DNA of 64,000 nucleotides from assembly GCA_021738565.1 (NCBI GenBank), contig JAIPBT010000023.1, positions 1 to 64,000 of the forward strand. The letters are read 5' to 3'. Positions 46,124 through 54,822 of this stretch are shown here, in pieces. Position numbers and translations under genes: made by a program. Within the stretch, counting starts at the first letter, position 1. Each line of letters starts with the position of its first letter. The stretch comes from Bacteroidales bacterium. Its GTDB lineage: Bacteria > Bacteroidota > Bacteroidia > Bacteroidales > GCA-2748055. The notes below the pieces were generated by a model that was not told where the DNA came from, did no database searches, and worked only from the letters and a program-made list of their open reading frames with translations.

Positions 46124-47095
46124 TCATACTCCTGAAAGGTTTGCCCTAACGTTCTCCCCCGGGATCTTAATAAAGTAAGTCTTCCCCCTGTTGTTTGTCA
46201 AAACATTTTCCCGCAGCCAGGGATTAAGATATTTCAGCATTTTATAATTGGTTCCGTGTTCTGCTGCAAAGTCAGCAAAATCCTTAACCGGACCATTCAC
46301 TTCAATAATTTCAAATGGGATGGGATGGTACAGGTCCTTTTTAGAAATATGGAATCCATACTCCTCCGGGTTTTCAATGATCAGTTTAAATGCAATGATC
46401 CGGAAAATGTACCTTGCTGTCTCCTCATTAAAAAGCAGGTCATAATAGTTGCTTACCTTCTGCCTGGCAACCTGCCGGTCGATGCCCTTTCTACCCACAT
46501 TGTAAGAAGCAGCGGCCAGTGTCCAATCGTTATATTTTTCATAGGATTCAGTAAGATACCTGCATGCAACTTCTGTTGATTTTTCAATATGATACCTTTC
46601 ATCAATTTCGTTGTTGATCTCCAAACCATAATCATTGCCCGTTCCCCTGGTGATCTGCCTGAAGCCCACAGCACCTGCCGGAGAAACGACATGCTCAAGT
46701 CCGCTTTCTGCAATAGCAAGGTATTTCAAATCATCCGGAAGTCCCTGCTCCTCGATAATTGGTTCAATCATAGGAAAATACCTGTTTGCCATTTTAATCA
46801 ACCTGATCGTCTGCGAATGAAAATAGGTATTGGAAAGCAATTCCCTGTCCAGGGATTCCCTGACATCAAACAGTTCCAGGGGGACTCTTTCTCCCAGGAA
46901 TGTCAATGAATCAGGTATGTCAACCGGAAAGATCGCATAAAAGGATTTCTCCCCTGGTTCAACCTCTTCAGTATCCGAAATGTTTCCAAATCCCTTATTG
47001 CCGGGAGGCATAACAAATACAAATGCAATTACTACCAACACTGCAGGCACCAGGATCCATGCCTTGCTGAATTTCCTTCGTTCTGTTACGTTCAT
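46124..47095 (-). CDS. Membrane-anchored lytic transglycosylase (SLT domain)
   Basis: A 323-residue enzyme that cleaves peptidoglycan glycan strands to 1,6-anhydromuropeptides. A single N-terminal membrane anchor (about residues 12-30) precedes the SLT domain, with catalytic Glu130 in IAESGLEHVVSPAGAVGFRQ and the downstream AAASYNVGRKGIDRQ. The usual GLWQ motif appears as GFRQ, a variant seen in MltD-like Bacteroidetes enzymes. The C-terminal ~60 residues (DFAAEHGTNYKMLKYLNPWL) resemble a degenerate LysM-type region. It lies alone upstream of uvrA on the same strand. Confidence 0.9.
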   Translation of the reverse strand: MNVTERRKFSKAWILVPAVLVVIAFVFVMPPGNKGFGNISDTEEVEPGEKSFYAIFPVDIPDSLTFLGERVPLELFDVRESLDRELLSNTYFHSQTIRLIKMANRYFPMIEPIIEEQGLPDDLKYLAIAESGLEHVVSPAGAVGFRQITRGTGNDYGLEINNEIDERYHIEKSTEVACRYLTESYEKYNDWTLAAASYNVGRKGIDRQVARQKVSNYYDLLFNEETARYIFRIIAFKLIIENPEEYGFHISKKDLYHPIPFEIIEVNGPVKDFADFAAEHGTNYKMLKYLNPWLRENVLTNNRGKTYFIKIPGENVRANLSGV

Positions 47096-47269
47096 CAGAT
47101 TTTATTAATGTGATTTGCAAAAGTAATGTTTCAATAAGACGTTACAAAACATTAACAATTGAATCATCCAATTGGTTGGGCAGAATTTTCCGGAGAACAG
47201 AAAACTTCTATAAGGGAAACGGCGAAAGCCGAATCGGACAGGGTTTTTGTTCAAAGGAATGAACGGACA

Positions 47270-48649
47270 TCAGAATGTATAATTCACTCCCGTATATAAT
47301 CCAAATGCATATGGTCTTGTAACGGGAAGCTGCGCTGTATTGATCGAGTTCAGGTAATAACGGAACCTGGGTTCAACGCTCAGGCTAATGTTCCGTGCAA
47401 GGTCATAAATAAATCCCATCCCTGCAGTTCCGGAATAATTAAGGGTCCTGACATTCATAACCTCCCCGATATCGATCCTGCCTTCTTCTGTATTCAGCAG
47501 GGTACTGCTGTTCACCAGGAAATTCGCGCTGATGCCTCCCATCAACTGAACCTTCAGTGAGCGATCGATGACGAGGTATTTGATCCTGAAAGGAACTTCA
47601 AGGTAGTCAAAAGATTGTGCCAGGCCCGAAACCAGCGTGCTATTGATAAGTATTTCCCCTGTACTCAGGTAATCCCCGTCTGTCCTTATGCCAGAGCCAT
47701 AATTTGCAATGAATGACAGGTCATTGTCTTCTGAAACGATCGTCCCCATGGAATTTGAAACAGCAACTGTGTTTTCTGCATCCGCAAGGGCATCTTCCAG
47801 GGGTGTTTCCCAAGTATTCTTGCTGCTGAAATCTCCGATATTCACACCCATTTTATTATAGTACAGACCTGATTCAACTGTAAATCTTTCAGATTGAAGA
47901 AAGCTTACCTTAACCCCCCCGGAGTAAGTGATCCTTGCAGACTCAGAATTGTCGACGATGCTGTTCAATGCTGCATCAGGGGATGCTGCATCCCTGTAGC
48001 TGTATAGGGGAGAGAAAGATGCACCGATTTCCCACCTGCTCTTTCCGTTATCAGCAATTGCAAGTATGGGTGCCAGTGTGTCTGCATGAAGCAGGCTCAA
48101 CAGGCTGTCTTCGTTAACAGGGAGATCCGGCGGGTCTGCTGCATATACCATTATTGTATCCCCTGCAACAGCAGTATCAGTTTTATCCCTGTCGATCCTT
48201 TCCATTTCTGCCTGGGCAATCGTTGTTGATTGTACCATCTGCTTCACATCTTCACGGACCTTTTTCTTAAATTTTCCAGGAGCTCCATGTACCTGCTGCC
48301 AGTCAGTGGATTGTGTACTTTTCTCAATTTTTTTATCTTTTTCAAATGACAGGTTTTCCTCCTCCCCTGCCCTGGCCGGTTCATCATCCGGCAACACGTG
48401 CTGTTCATCACCATATTCTTCCACGATGGCAATATCTTCTTCAGGCAAATTGAACAACAGGGATATGCCAACGGTTACTGCCAGCGCAATGCCGGCCGCC
48501 GCTGAAAGAAGGAATAGCAACCTTCTCTTCTCCCTGCCAGGATGAATGCGTTCCGTAACAGAATCCCATACGGATCCCGGTGGTTCCGGCCTGAACGAGG
48601 ACATTTTGTCAGAAAGTCCTCCCCTTGATATTTCTTCCCTTTTATCCAT
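47270..48649 (-). CDS. Anti-sigma factor fused to outer-membrane beta-barrel domain
   Basis: A 459-residue protein. The N-terminus is cytoplasmic-like (SSFRPEPPGSVWDSVTERI), then comes a single membrane helix at about 43-66 (LLFLLSAAAGIALAVTVGIS). A charged, Glu/Lys-rich linker follows, then a C-terminal PorT/OMP-like barrel (about 205-459) ending in YTF, with GGISANFLVNSS and YLVIDRSLKV segments. Its start overlaps the ECF sigma gene by 8 bases, as expected of its cognate anti-sigma. The combination implies one polypeptide linking inner-membrane sigma control to a barrel-like domain, although some such domains may fold elsewhere. Confidence 0.82.
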   Translation of the reverse strand: MDKREEISRGGLSDKMSSFRPEPPGSVWDSVTERIHPGREKRRLLFLLSAAAGIALAVTVGISLLFNLPEEDIAIVEEYGDEQHVLPDDEPARAGEEENLSFEKDKKIEKSTQSTDWQQVHGAPGKFKKKVREDVKQMVQSTTIAQAEMERIDRDKTDTAVAGDTIMVYAADPPDLPVNEDSLLSLLHADTLAPILAIADNGKSRWEIGASFSPLYSYRDAASPDAALNSIVDNSESARITYSGGVKVSFLQSERFTVESGLYYNKMGVNIGDFSSKNTWETPLEDALADAENTVAVSNSMGTIVSEDNDLSFIANYGSGIRTDGDYLSTGEILINSTLVSGLAQSFDYLEVPFRIKYLVIDRSLKVQLMGGISANFLVNSSTLLNTEEGRIDIGEVMNVRTLNYSGTAGMGFIYDLARNISLSVEPRFRYYLNSINTAQLPVTRPYAFGLYTGVNYTF

Positions 48650-49193
48650 TCCGCTTCATTGTTCCATATACTGCCTTTACTTTTTCCTGCAGGATTACCC
48701 GTGCACGCGACAGGTTGGATTTGCTGGTCCCTTCCGAAATGTTCAGCATTTCGCCGATTTCCTTATGACTGTAACCTTCTATCGCATAAAGGCTGAATAC
48801 CATCCTGTACCTGGGTGAAAGTTCCTGTATCATCTGTACAATGGTTTCTGCATTCAACCTGTCAAGTGTTTCCTCTGCAACCTGTTCGTTCAGCAGTCCC
48901 GGCTCATCATCCACCCGCTCCATATGAACCAGGCTCCGGTATTTTTCAAGTGCTGTATTGATCATCACCCTCCTGATCCACCCGGGGAATGCTTTGGGAT
49001 CTTTGACCTGGCTTATCTTATTGAAAACCTTCACGAAGCCATCCTGCAAAATATCCTGTGCATCTTCCTCGGATGATGCATATTGAAGGCAAATTCCGTA
49101 CATGGCCCTGCTGAATTGCCTGTACAGTTTTTGCTGACTGCCTGCATCTCCCCTTTTACAGCCACGTATCAGTATTTCAAGGTTAACTGCCAA
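48642..49193 (-). CDS. ECF-type RNA polymerase sigma factor
   Basis: A 183-residue sigma-70 family regulator with region 2 (LYRQFSRAMYGICLQYASSE and DAQDILQDGFVKVFNKISQV) and region 4 (LSPRYRMVFSLYAIEGYSHK, EIGEMLNISEGTSKSNLSRA). The frame starts at a TTG (49193): an in-frame stop lies five codons upstream, and the first ATG would remove part of region 2, so a rare start codon is likely. The overlap with the anti-sigma/barrel gene suggests coupled translation. Target genes are unknown; the divergent serpin gene is one candidate. Confidence 0.93.
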   Translation of the reverse strand: MAVNLEILIRGCKRGDAGSQQKLYRQFSRAMYGICLQYASSEEDAQDILQDGFVKVFNKISQVKDPKAFPGWIRRVMINTALEKYRSLVHMERVDDEPGLLNEQVAEETLDRLNAETIVQMIQELSPRYRMVFSLYAIEGYSHKEIGEMLNISEGTSKSNLSRARVILQEKVKAVYGTMKRNG

Positions 49194-49356
49194 TCTCTTG
49201 TTCGCTTATCTGCAAAGTTAAGGTATATAATCCTGAGCGATGCAAATATTATGCCCTGACAGATAACCCCCGGTATTGCTAATTCAATTGGCAGGCGTCT
49301 ACACATTTCAACACCATTTTAAAAAAGATGCATCAATGAGGGTATTGGTTGCGTCA

Positions 49357-49387
49357 TTGGGCCACGCAACTTTAGGAATGATATTTG
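49357..49387 (+). promoter_or_regulatory. Candidate promoter for the serpin gene
   Basis: TTG (49357-49359) is followed after 20 bases by GATATTTG (49380-49387), one mismatch from TAnnTTTG. It lies about 70 bases before the serpin ATG, in the gap divergent from the ECF sigma gene. Confidence 0.4.
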
Positions 49388-49454
49388 CATCTTGAAATAA
49401 AACACGATTAACAGAAAACAGCGTTTAAAATTCTATCCTTTAAAATTTATTGTC

Positions 49455-50669
49455 ATGAAAAGAATATTTATTCCCCTTATCATCGCTTTTATAGGATGCG
49501 GATGCGATTGGGTAACACCTGATGATCCCGTATTTGACTACAATTTGAAATCTGCAAAGGTGATCCATGCCAACAATGATTTTGGCCTGGAACTTTTTAA
49601 CAAAGTGGTATCAAATGATCCTTCTGCAAATATGATGATCTCACCTGCATCCATTGGTCTCGCAATGGGAATGACCTACAACGGCGCTGAGACCTCCACG
49701 AAAGCAGCATTCGACAGTGTTTTTAATTATGAGGGGCTGACCAGGGAGGAGGTCAACAGCATTTCCCTCGACCTGGTCAACACACTGGGAACAAACAGCA
49801 GGGGCAACCTGCTGGAAATTGCCAACTCAATATGGTACAGAAATGACCTGCCGGTATACCAGAGCTTTATTGAAATGAACAAGACCTATTACAATGCCAT
49901 GGTAAAAGAGCTGGATTTTTCTGATCCGGCATCATTGGACGAGATCAATGGTTGGGTTGCTGAAAAAACACATGATAAGATCAAGAAGATCATTAATCAA
50001 CTCTCGCCTGACGATATGATGGTCCTGATCAATGCCCTTTATTTCAACTGCCTCTGGGAGGTGGAATTTGATCCGGAAAATACCACGCAGCAGATGTTCT
50101 ATAATGAGGACAGTACCGAATTCGGAAATGTGGAAATGATGACCACTGAAAGTACCTATAATTATGCGGCGACAGATCTTTACAGTGCGGTTGAAATGCC
50201 TTACAAAAACGAAAAATTCAGTATGCACCTTATTCTGCCGAATACCGGAACAACTGTAAATGAATTGGTTGAATTGCTTGATAGCGATACCTGGGAGGAG
50301 TGGTTAACGGCCTACGAGGAATATTATGAAGTAAATGTAACCATGCCAAAATTTAAGTTTGATTATGAAAGGTCGCTTGGCAGCGATCTTATCAGCATGG
50401 GGTTGGGTGAGGCATTCTCCCCTTCAGCTGATTTTTCAGACATCAGCGAGATCAATCTTATGATCTCCCGCGTGTTACACAAAACATACATTGATCTAAA
50501 TGAAGAAGGAACCGAAGCCGCTGCAGCAACGGCAGTGGTGATGGAACTGACAGCCATGCCGGATTACCATCAAATAACTTTGGACAGACCATTTCTTTTT
50601 GCCATCACTGAGAACAGCAGCCATTCCATCGTGTTTATCGGCAAACTTAGCGAGCCATCCTATGAGTAG
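49455..50669 (+). CDS. Lipoprotein serpin (serine/cysteine protease inhibitor)
   Basis: A 404-residue serpin. The signal ends at a lipobox (FIGC, Cys15, or Cys17 as alternative), so it is probably anchored at the cell surface. Family segments include NMMISPASIGLAMGMTYNGA, VLINALYFNCLWEVEF, and VLHKTYIDLNEEGTEAAAAT as the reactive-loop hinge. That hinge starts at Glu350 and is rich in small residues, the pattern of inhibitory serpins that insert the loop after cleavage. The scissile P1 residue lies around Thr366-Met368; alignment from either side differs by two residues. The C-terminal DRPFLFAITENSSHSIVFIG is intact. The target protease is unknown, possibly a host or competitor enzyme. Confidence 0.93.
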   Translation: MKRIFIPLIIAFIGCGCDWVTPDDPVFDYNLKSAKVIHANNDFGLELFNKVVSNDPSANMMISPASIGLAMGMTYNGAETSTKAAFDSVFNYEGLTREEVNSISLDLVNTLGTNSRGNLLEIANSIWYRNDLPVYQSFIEMNKTYYNAMVKELDFSDPASLDEINGWVAEKTHDKIKKIINQLSPDDMMVLINALYFNCLWEVEFDPENTTQQMFYNEDSTEFGNVEMMTTESTYNYAATDLYSAVEMPYKNEKFSMHLILPNTGTTVNELVELLDSDTWEEWLTAYEEYYEVNVTMPKFKFDYERSLGSDLISMGLGEAFSPSADFSDISEINLMISRVLHKTYIDLNEEGTEAAAATAVVMELTAMPDYHQITLDRPFLFAITENSSHSIVFIGKLSEPSYE

Positions 50670-50678
50670 CATCAATGG

Positions 50679-52070
50679 TTAAATATGGATTACTTCACCA
50701 TATGCTGCAGCCGCAGCTTCCATAACCGCTTCTGACATGGTTGGATGCGGGTGAACCGATTTGATGATCTCTTCACCGGTTGTCTCGAGTTTTTTCGCAA
50801 CAACAAGTTCTGCTATTATTTCGGTCACATTGGCCCCGATCATGTGTGCCCCCAGCAATTCTCCATATTTTTCATCAAAGATCAATTTTACGAATCCCTC
50901 CTTTGCACCTGCAGCTGATGCTTTACCGGAAGCTGTAAAAGGGAATTTCCCTGTTTTTACTTTATAACCCGCTTCTTGTGCTGCTTTTTCAGTCATCCCA
51001 ACAGATGCTACCTCGGGATTGGTATATGTGCAGGCGGGAATATTTGAATAATCAACCGGCTGCGGGTGATGACCGGCGATCTTTTCAACGCATGTTATGC
51101 CTTCTGCCGAAGCTGCATGGGCCAGCGCAGGGCCGTCGACGATATCACCGATTGCATAAATGCCTTCTGCACTTGTCCGGTAATATTCATCAACCTTTAT
51201 CTTTCCATTTTCTGTACTGATCTTAAGTTCTTCCAGCCCAAGGTTCTCTGTATTGGGGCTGATTCCAACTGCAGACAGAACCACATCTGTCTCAACGGTC
51301 TCCTCTCCTTTTTTTGTCTTGATAACAACTTTACATTTTTTACCTGATGTATCAACTTTTTCAACACTTGAGGAGGTCATTACCTTCATACCCATTTTCT
51401 TGAAAGAGCGTGCAAGTTGACTGGAAACTTCTTCATCCTCCAGGGGAACAACATTGTCCAGAAACTCAACGAGTGTTACCTTGGTTCCCATGGTGGCGTA
51501 AAAATTTGCAAACTCACTGCCTATGGCCCCGGAGCCTACCACTACCATGGATCCCGGAAGCTTTTCAAGGGTCATAGCTTCCCTGTAACCAATGATCTTT
51601 TTGCCATCCTGTTTGAGATTGGGAAGTTCTCTCGATCTTGCACCAGTGGCAAGGATGATGTGTTTGGCCTCAACATCGCTGGTTTTCTTATCTTCACCTG
51701 TTACAGCAACCACTCCTTTAGACTTCAATTTTCCTGTACCCTTAATAACATCAACTTTGTTCTTCTTAAACAGGAACTGAATACCTTTGCTCATTCCATC
51801 AGCTATGGTTCTGCTGCGCTCAACCACTTTGCTGAAATCAGCTTTCGCCTCCCCGTCAATGTATATCCCATATTCTTCAGCGTGTTTTAGATATTCAAAC
51901 ACCTGGGCACTTTTGAGAAGGGATTTGGTTGGAATGCACCCCCAGTTAAGGCATATGCCGCCAAGGGACTCCCGTTCAATAACTGCTGTTTTTAAACCAA
52001 GTTGAGAAGCACGAATTGCAGCCACATACCCGCCGGGGCCACTTCCAATGACGATCAGATCATATTTCAT
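50679..52070 (-). CDS. lpdA: Dihydrolipoyl dehydrogenase
   Basis: A 463-residue FAD flavoprotein, the E3 component of 2-oxoacid dehydrogenase or glycine cleavage complexes. The FAD site is VIGSGPGGYVAAIRASQLG and the redox disulfide is GGICLNWGCIPTKSLL. The NAD site is VVGSGAIGSEFANFYATMG, a second FAD contact lies in IYAIGDIVDGPALAHAASAE, and the C-terminal His-Glu region is HPHPTMSEAVMEA. All catalytic elements are intact. The genes for E1 and E2 are not adjacent. Its stop converges on the serpin stop with only nine bases between them. Confidence 0.97.
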   Translation of the reverse strand: MKYDLIVIGSGPGGYVAAIRASQLGLKTAVIERESLGGICLNWGCIPTKSLLKSAQVFEYLKHAEEYGIYIDGEAKADFSKVVERSRTIADGMSKGIQFLFKKNKVDVIKGTGKLKSKGVVAVTGEDKKTSDVEAKHIILATGARSRELPNLKQDGKKIIGYREAMTLEKLPGSMVVVGSGAIGSEFANFYATMGTKVTLVEFLDNVVPLEDEEVSSQLARSFKKMGMKVMTSSSVEKVDTSGKKCKVVIKTKKGEETVETDVVLSAVGISPNTENLGLEELKISTENGKIKVDEYYRTSAEGIYAIGDIVDGPALAHAASAEGITCVEKIAGHHPQPVDYSNIPACTYTNPEVASVGMTEKAAQEAGYKVKTGKFPFTASGKASAAGAKEGFVKLIFDEKYGELLGAHMIGANVTEIIAELVVAKKLETTGEEIIKSVHPHPTMSEAVMEAAAAAYGEVIHI

Positions 52071-52442
52071 AATATCGATGTTTTAAGTCAGATTGTATAT
52101 ATAACAACAAAACTACGAATCGGTTTGAATAAAAAAGAAGAATTATACTGAAAAGACCCTTCCACTAGTTTACAAAAGCCATGAATTGGAGCCCGTTTAC
52201 AGAGCTTGTCGAGGTTTCATTATCCCCCTTAGCCTGTCGGTTCCTGAGCGAAGTAACGAGTTTACCGAGTTACAAGCCGAAGGATCCCCTAACGTTTGCC
52301 GCAGGCGAACCACAACGGTCTGGACTGCAAAACCCATATATCAAAGGAAAATACTGGGGGAAGTCCTTTACAGGCTCCAGTTGTTCGGGCATTATACCTC
52401 TGACCGCATAAATTCTTTACCTTTGCCATAACTATTTTGAAA
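52071..52442. other. Divergent intergenic region with FTELVEV-type repeat words
   Basis: No gene is supported between lpdA and meaB. The stretch 52190-52290 contains words (GAGCTTGTCGAGG, AGCCTGTCGG, CCTGAGCGAAG) that resemble the dispersed CTGAGC(T)TGTCGAAG intergenic repeats of Bacteroidetes. Their spurious translation gives FTELVEV. TACCTTTG at 52418-52425 matches TAnnTTTG and lies 18 bases before the meaB ATG, so it may be its promoter box. Confidence 0.5.
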
Positions 52443-53528
52443 ATGCCAGGAAAAAAGAAAAAAAGTGCTCTTAGCGTTTCAGGCGGAGTTGATCAACCGT
52501 CACCTGTAAACAGGCGTGCAATAGAGAATCTAAAAAAAATAAAAAGGCAGGAAGGGGATCCTGAGCTGCTTTTCAGGGAGATCCGCGAAGGCAGCATAAC
52601 TGCCTTATCCCGTGCCATTACGTTAATTGAAAGTTCCCTGCCCCTGCACCAGCTGCTTGCCCAGGAGATTATAAGAAAGTGCCTGCCCTACTCCGGCAAT
52701 TCGCTTCGCATCGGAATTACCGGTGTTCCCGGAGCCGGTAAAAGTACGTTCATCGAAGTATTTGGAAATTTCCTGATTGAAAACGGGCACAAGCTTGCCG
52801 TGCTGGCAATAGACCCCAGCAGTGAGCGTTCGGGAGGTTCCATCCTGGGAGACAAAACCCGCATGGAAACACTTGCGGGAAGCAGCCATGCATTCATTCG
52901 CCCCTCTCCTTCGGGGGGTACGCTTGGCGGTGTGGCGAGAAAAACAAGGGAATCACTCATATTATGTGAAGCTGCAGGATACGATGTAAATATTGTGGAA
53001 ACGATTGGTGTCGGTCAGTCAGAAACCACCGTCCATTCAATGGTTGATTTTTTTCTTGTTCTGATGATCCCCGGTGCAGGAGATGAGCTTCAGGGAATGA
53101 AAAGGGGCATTATGGAAATGGCCGATGCCATCCTTATCAACAAGGCGGATGGCGATAATTTGGAAAAGGCCCAGCGAGCTAAAAACGAGTATACCAATGC
53201 GCTTCACCTATTTCCCCTGCCCCCTTCAAAATGGTATCCCAGGGTTTTAACCTGCTCTGCGTTGGAGTCCAAAGGGATACACGAAACCTGGAAAATGATC
53301 AATGATTACAAATCCTTCACAGAGAAAAATGGCTATTTCAGGCAAAGAAGGACAGAGCAAAGTAAATACTGGATGTACCAGACACTGCACGAAGGGTTGA
53401 AAAACCGCTTCTTCAATGATCCGGAGGTAAGAAAGAAACTGGGGGAACTTGAAAGACTGATAATGAATGATGAAATAAGTTCATTCGCTGCAGCGACTGA
53501 ATTGCTCGAACAATATTTTCGAAGATAA
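52443..53528 (+). CDS. meaB: Methylmalonyl-CoA mutase-associated GTPase MeaB
   Basis: A 361-residue G3E-type GTPase that protects and reloads adenosylcobalamin-dependent methylmalonyl-CoA mutase. The P-loop is ITGVPGAGKSTFIE, followed by LAIDPSSERSGGSILGDKTR, FIRPSPSGGTLGGVARKTRE and the DVNIVETIGVGQSE switch region; INKADG is the guanine-specificity motif. The N-terminal ~55 residues are a variable extension. The ATG at 52443 is preferred over the TTG two codons earlier. No mutase subunit gene is in the window. Older databases call the family ArgK/LAO transporter ATPase. Confidence 0.96.
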   Translation: MPGKKKKSALSVSGGVDQPSPVNRRAIENLKKIKRQEGDPELLFREIREGSITALSRAITLIESSLPLHQLLAQEIIRKCLPYSGNSLRIGITGVPGAGKSTFIEVFGNFLIENGHKLAVLAIDPSSERSGGSILGDKTRMETLAGSSHAFIRPSPSGGTLGGVARKTRESLILCEAAGYDVNIVETIGVGQSETTVHSMVDFFLVLMIPGAGDELQGMKRGIMEMADAILINKADGDNLEKAQRAKNEYTNALHLFPLPPSKWYPRVLTCSALESKGIHETWKMINDYKSFTEKNGYFRQRRTEQSKYWMYQTLHEGLKNRFFNDPEVRKKLGELERLIMNDEISSFAAATELLEQYFRR

Positions 53529-53709
53529 AATGACATCCGGGCATTGCCTGAATTTGATCACTTCGAAACCTCTATTAAAATTCATGACCCACCAACAGGG
53601 AAGTCCTATTGATTTCCACTACAAGTGTTAAATTTACCGGTCAATGCTCCTTTTAAGAAAAAGGTTGTATTATTGCAACAACTAAACAGTAAAACAGAAA
53701 GTTAAAACC

Positions 53710-54795
53710 ATGAACAAACTTATTTTATTATTATTCGCCCTGGCGCTGGTATCGTGCGACAATCAGAAATATACGATCAGTTTCCAGATGGAGGAATTTG
53801 CAGACTCATATGTAATTCTCAATCAATTAAAGGAGAACAAAATGGTAGCGGTGGATTCCGTATTGCTGGATGATGAAGGGAAAGGTCTCCTTTCGGGTTC
53901 GGTGGATGCTCCTGAAATGATGTATATCTCAAAACAGGGTTCCGGAAATTCCCTGCCCATTTTCATCGACAACTATAAGTATACCATATCCGGCACATGG
54001 CAGGATGTGAACATAACAGCAGACGGTGGACCCCAGGAGGATTACAATAAATACAAGGATGAATCAAAACAATTTGATGACCGCATGGGTGCCATACTTG
54101 AGCGATACAACCAGGCAAGGGAAGCAGAGATGCCGGAGGACAGCCTGCAGGAAATTGTAAGTGAATACTATGCAGTGAACGATGATAAAAGTCGTTTTGA
54201 TTCTTTGTTTGTCACAAACAACCCTGGTTCCCCCGTTTCACTTTATTTGTTAAGGGGCATCTACTACCAGCTGAATGATGAACAACTTGAAGACCAGCTT
54301 TCACTGATAGATCCCTCCTTGCACAATACTTCGCTGTATATCTTCCTTTCGGATCACCTGGATAGAATGAAAAAGGTGAGGATCGGTGAAAAGTATATTG
54401 ATTTCGAGTTGCCGGATACCGAGGGAAATCCGATGAAACTCTCTGACGTCGCAGAAAAAGGAGTGCTTTTAATCGATTTCTGGGCCTCATGGTGCGGTCC
54501 ATGCAGAAGGGCAAACCCCGGCGTGGTTGAGATTTACAATCAATTCAAGGACAAAGGATTTGATATCGTTGGCGTATCTCTTGATAATTCCAGAGAAAAC
54601 TGGATCAAAGCGATCGAGGAAGACAACCTCACCTGGCATCACATGTCGGATGTTAAAGGCTGGCAATCGGCCGGTGCAAAACTCTATGCCGTAAACGCTA
54701 TCCCGCATACCGTATTGCTTGATGCCAACGGAACCATTATAGCCAGGAACCTTTCGGAAGAGGAATTGAAAGAAAAACTGGAAGCGTTGTTGTAG
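53710..54795 (+). CDS. TlpA-like thiol-disulfide oxidoreductase lipoprotein with DUF4369
   Basis: A 361-residue lipoprotein (lipobox VSC at residues 14-16). Residues ~20-115 resemble the DUF4369 beta-sandwich found N-terminal to many Bacteroidetes thioredoxins. Residues ~118-215 are helical. Residues ~222-361 form a TlpA/AhpC-TSA domain with DFWASWCGPCRRANP, where Cys262 and Cys265 form the redox pair, and the cis-Pro loop NAIPHTVLLD. It probably reduces or isomerises disulfides in exported proteins. It is monocistronic and converges on ppk1 with a 27-base gap. Confidence 0.92.
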   Translation: MNKLILLLFALALVSCDNQKYTISFQMEEFADSYVILNQLKENKMVAVDSVLLDDEGKGLLSGSVDAPEMMYISKQGSGNSLPIFIDNYKYTISGTWQDVNITADGGPQEDYNKYKDESKQFDDRMGAILERYNQAREAEMPEDSLQEIVSEYYAVNDDKSRFDSLFVTNNPGSPVSLYLLRGIYYQLNDEQLEDQLSLIDPSLHNTSLYIFLSDHLDRMKKVRIGEKYIDFELPDTEGNPMKLSDVAEKGVLLIDFWASWCGPCRRANPGVVEIYNQFKDKGFDIVGVSLDNSRENWIKAIEEDNLTWHHMSDVKGWQSAGAKLYAVNAIPHTVLLDANGTIIARNLSEEELKEKLEALL

Positions 54796-54822
54796 CATCC
54801 ATGCGAACTATATTGGATGGGA

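Noticed and set aside
52181-52411. Short open frame with FTELVEV near its start
   Set aside because: FTELVEV is the usual spurious translation of dispersed CTGAGCTTGTCGAAG-like repeats in this phylum, and there are no protein features or start signal.
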